Shown piece by piece: positions 5,228-5,932 of a stretch of DNA of 5,932 nucleotides (position 1 is the first letter of the stretch; every line of letters begins with the position of its first letter). This DNA comes from Pseudomonadota bacterium. Its GTDB lineage: Bacteria > Pseudomonadota > Gammaproteobacteria > Steroidobacterales > Steroidobacteraceae. The position numbers and the translations under genes are program-made. The notes under the pieces are model-generated. The model did not search any database, was not told the DNA's origin, and was given only the letters and a program-made list of their open reading frames with translations. The stretch lies in assembly GCA_021779875.1 (NCBI GenBank), contig JAJXZV010000025.1, forward strand, positions 1-5,932, given 5' to 3'.

Positions 5228-5932
5228 GCCCGGCGGCGCCCGCGGCGGCGCGACCGGTCACGTCCTTGCGCGGCGTGGGCGCCGCGCTCGCCGAGCGCCT
5301 GCGGGCCCTCGGCGTCGAGACCACCCAGGACCTGCTCTTTCTCCTCCCGCAGCGCTACGAGGATCGCACCCGCGTGGTGCCCTTAGGCGAGTTGATGCCG
5401 GGCCAGCGCGCCTCGGTCGAGGGCGAGGTACTGCTCACCGAGGTGGTGTTTCGCGGCCGGCGCCAGATGCTCTGTCGCATCGGCGACGGTTCGGGTTTCT
5501 TGACGCTGCGTTTCTTCTACTTCAACGCGCAGCAACAGCAAGGCCTCGCCCGCGGCACCCGCATCCGCTGCTTCGGTGAGGCGCGCCGCGGCCCCACGGG
5601 CCTGGAAATCGTACACCCTGAATACCGCCGCGCCGATTCGCGCGCGGCCGAAGTCGCCGCCGAGCACCTCACGCCCATCTATCCCGCCACCGAGGGCGTG
5701 ACGCAAGGCAGGCTGCGCCAGCTCGTCGGCCTTGCGCTCGATGCCGCCGCGAACGGCGACCTGCCCGATCTCCTGCCGCCGGCGCTGCTCGACGATGCGC
5801 GCCTGCCCTCGCTGGTCGAGGCGCTGCTCACCGTGCACCGCCCGCCGGCGGACGCGCCGGTGGCCGCGCTCGTGGAAGGCCGCCACCCGGCGCAGCGCCG
5901 GCTCGCCTTCGAAGAGCTGCTCGCGCACCAAC
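5224..5932 (+). CDS. recG: ATP-dependent DNA helicase RecG, N-terminal part (gene runs off the right edge)
   Basis: The first 236 codons are in the window, read from GTG 5224, whose first four bases overlap the ridA stop (GTGA), a sign of translational coupling. RecG reverses stalled replication forks and processes Holliday junctions and R-loops. The visible part is the N-terminal helical segment ([18 protein letters not shown], 14-31; [14 protein letters not shown], 36-49) and the wedge/OB-fold domain that grips branched DNA (VEGEV at 65-69; [15 protein letters not shown] at 86-100; [18 protein letters not shown]). It ends in [15 protein letters not shown] just before the helicase core. All of it matches E. 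coli RecG closely. The helicase motifs lie beyond the window, so integrity cannot be judged. No good ribosome-binding site stands near the GTG. A rare TTA codon occurs at residue 54. Confidence 0.95.
   Translation, partial: MSPAAPAAARPVTSLRGVGAALAERLRALGVETTQDLLFLLPQRYEDRTRVVPLGELMPGQRASVEGEVLLTEVVFRGRRQMLCRIGDGSGFLTLRFFYFNAQQQQGLARGTRIRCFGEARRGPTGLEIVHPEYRRADSRAAEVAAEHLTPIYPATEGVTQGRLRQLVGLALDAAANGDLPDLLPPALLDDARLPSLVEALLTVHRPPADAPVAALVEGRHPAQRRLAFEELLAHQ

Noticed and set aside
5383..5385. Rare TTA leucine codon in recG as a regulatory codon
   Set aside because: A single TTA in a GC-rich gene is unremarkable outside actinomycetes where TTA has a known regulatory role.
1..5932. CRISPR arrays, tRNA/rRNA genes, insertion sequences, toxin-antitoxin or defence genes
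   Set aside because: None seen: no regularly spaced repeats, no tRNA-like cloverleaf noticed, no transposase-like protein, and almost all DNA is covered by recognised genes.

Overview
The window is a GC-rich piece of bacterial chromosome, roughly two-thirds G+C by eye, with strong G/C preference at third codon positions. It carries a core gene block, gmk-rpoZ-spoT-ridA-recG, all on the + strand. This gene order and the protein sequences fit a high-GC gammaproteobacterium (Xanthomonas/Nevskia/Chromatiales-like). The genus cannot be fixed from the sequence alone.

Layout. At the left edge (1-257, - strand) is the 5' end of a LysR-family regulator gene. It faces away from a zinc-dependent, YahK/CAD-type alcohol dehydrogenase gene (390-1442, +) across a 132-bp region with lower GC and several inverted repeats. 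This is the usual arrangement of a LysR regulator and its target. A 164-bp leader (1443-1606) follows, packed with short direct repeats, ATGA stop/start overlaps and a run of eight C. It leads into gmk (guanylate kinase, 1607-2263). After a hairpin and a putative extended -10 promoter come rpoZ (RNA polymerase omega, 2372-2650), spoT (bifunctional (p)ppGpp synthetase/hydrolase, 2677-4833), ridA (2-iminobutanoate/2-iminopropanoate deaminase, 4847-5227) and the first 236 codons of recG (5224 to the right edge).

How the genes fit together. Gmk makes GDP, which feeds the GTP/GDP pool that SpoT uses for (p)ppGpp. Omega carries part of the RNA polymerase site that senses (p)ppGpp. RidA removes reactive enamine/imine products of PLP enzymes. 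RecG remodels stalled replication forks. Spacing is tight from rpoZ onward: 26 bp, 13 bp, then a 4-bp overlap. This suggests one transcription unit with additional internal promoters.

I see no sign of a mobile element, CRISPR array, RNA gene or new multi-gene defence system. The most unusual parts are the gmk leader, the divergent lysR/adh control region, an Asp in place of a structural-zinc Cys in the dehydrogenase, and a possible leaderless promoter for ridA that overlaps the spoT stop codon.
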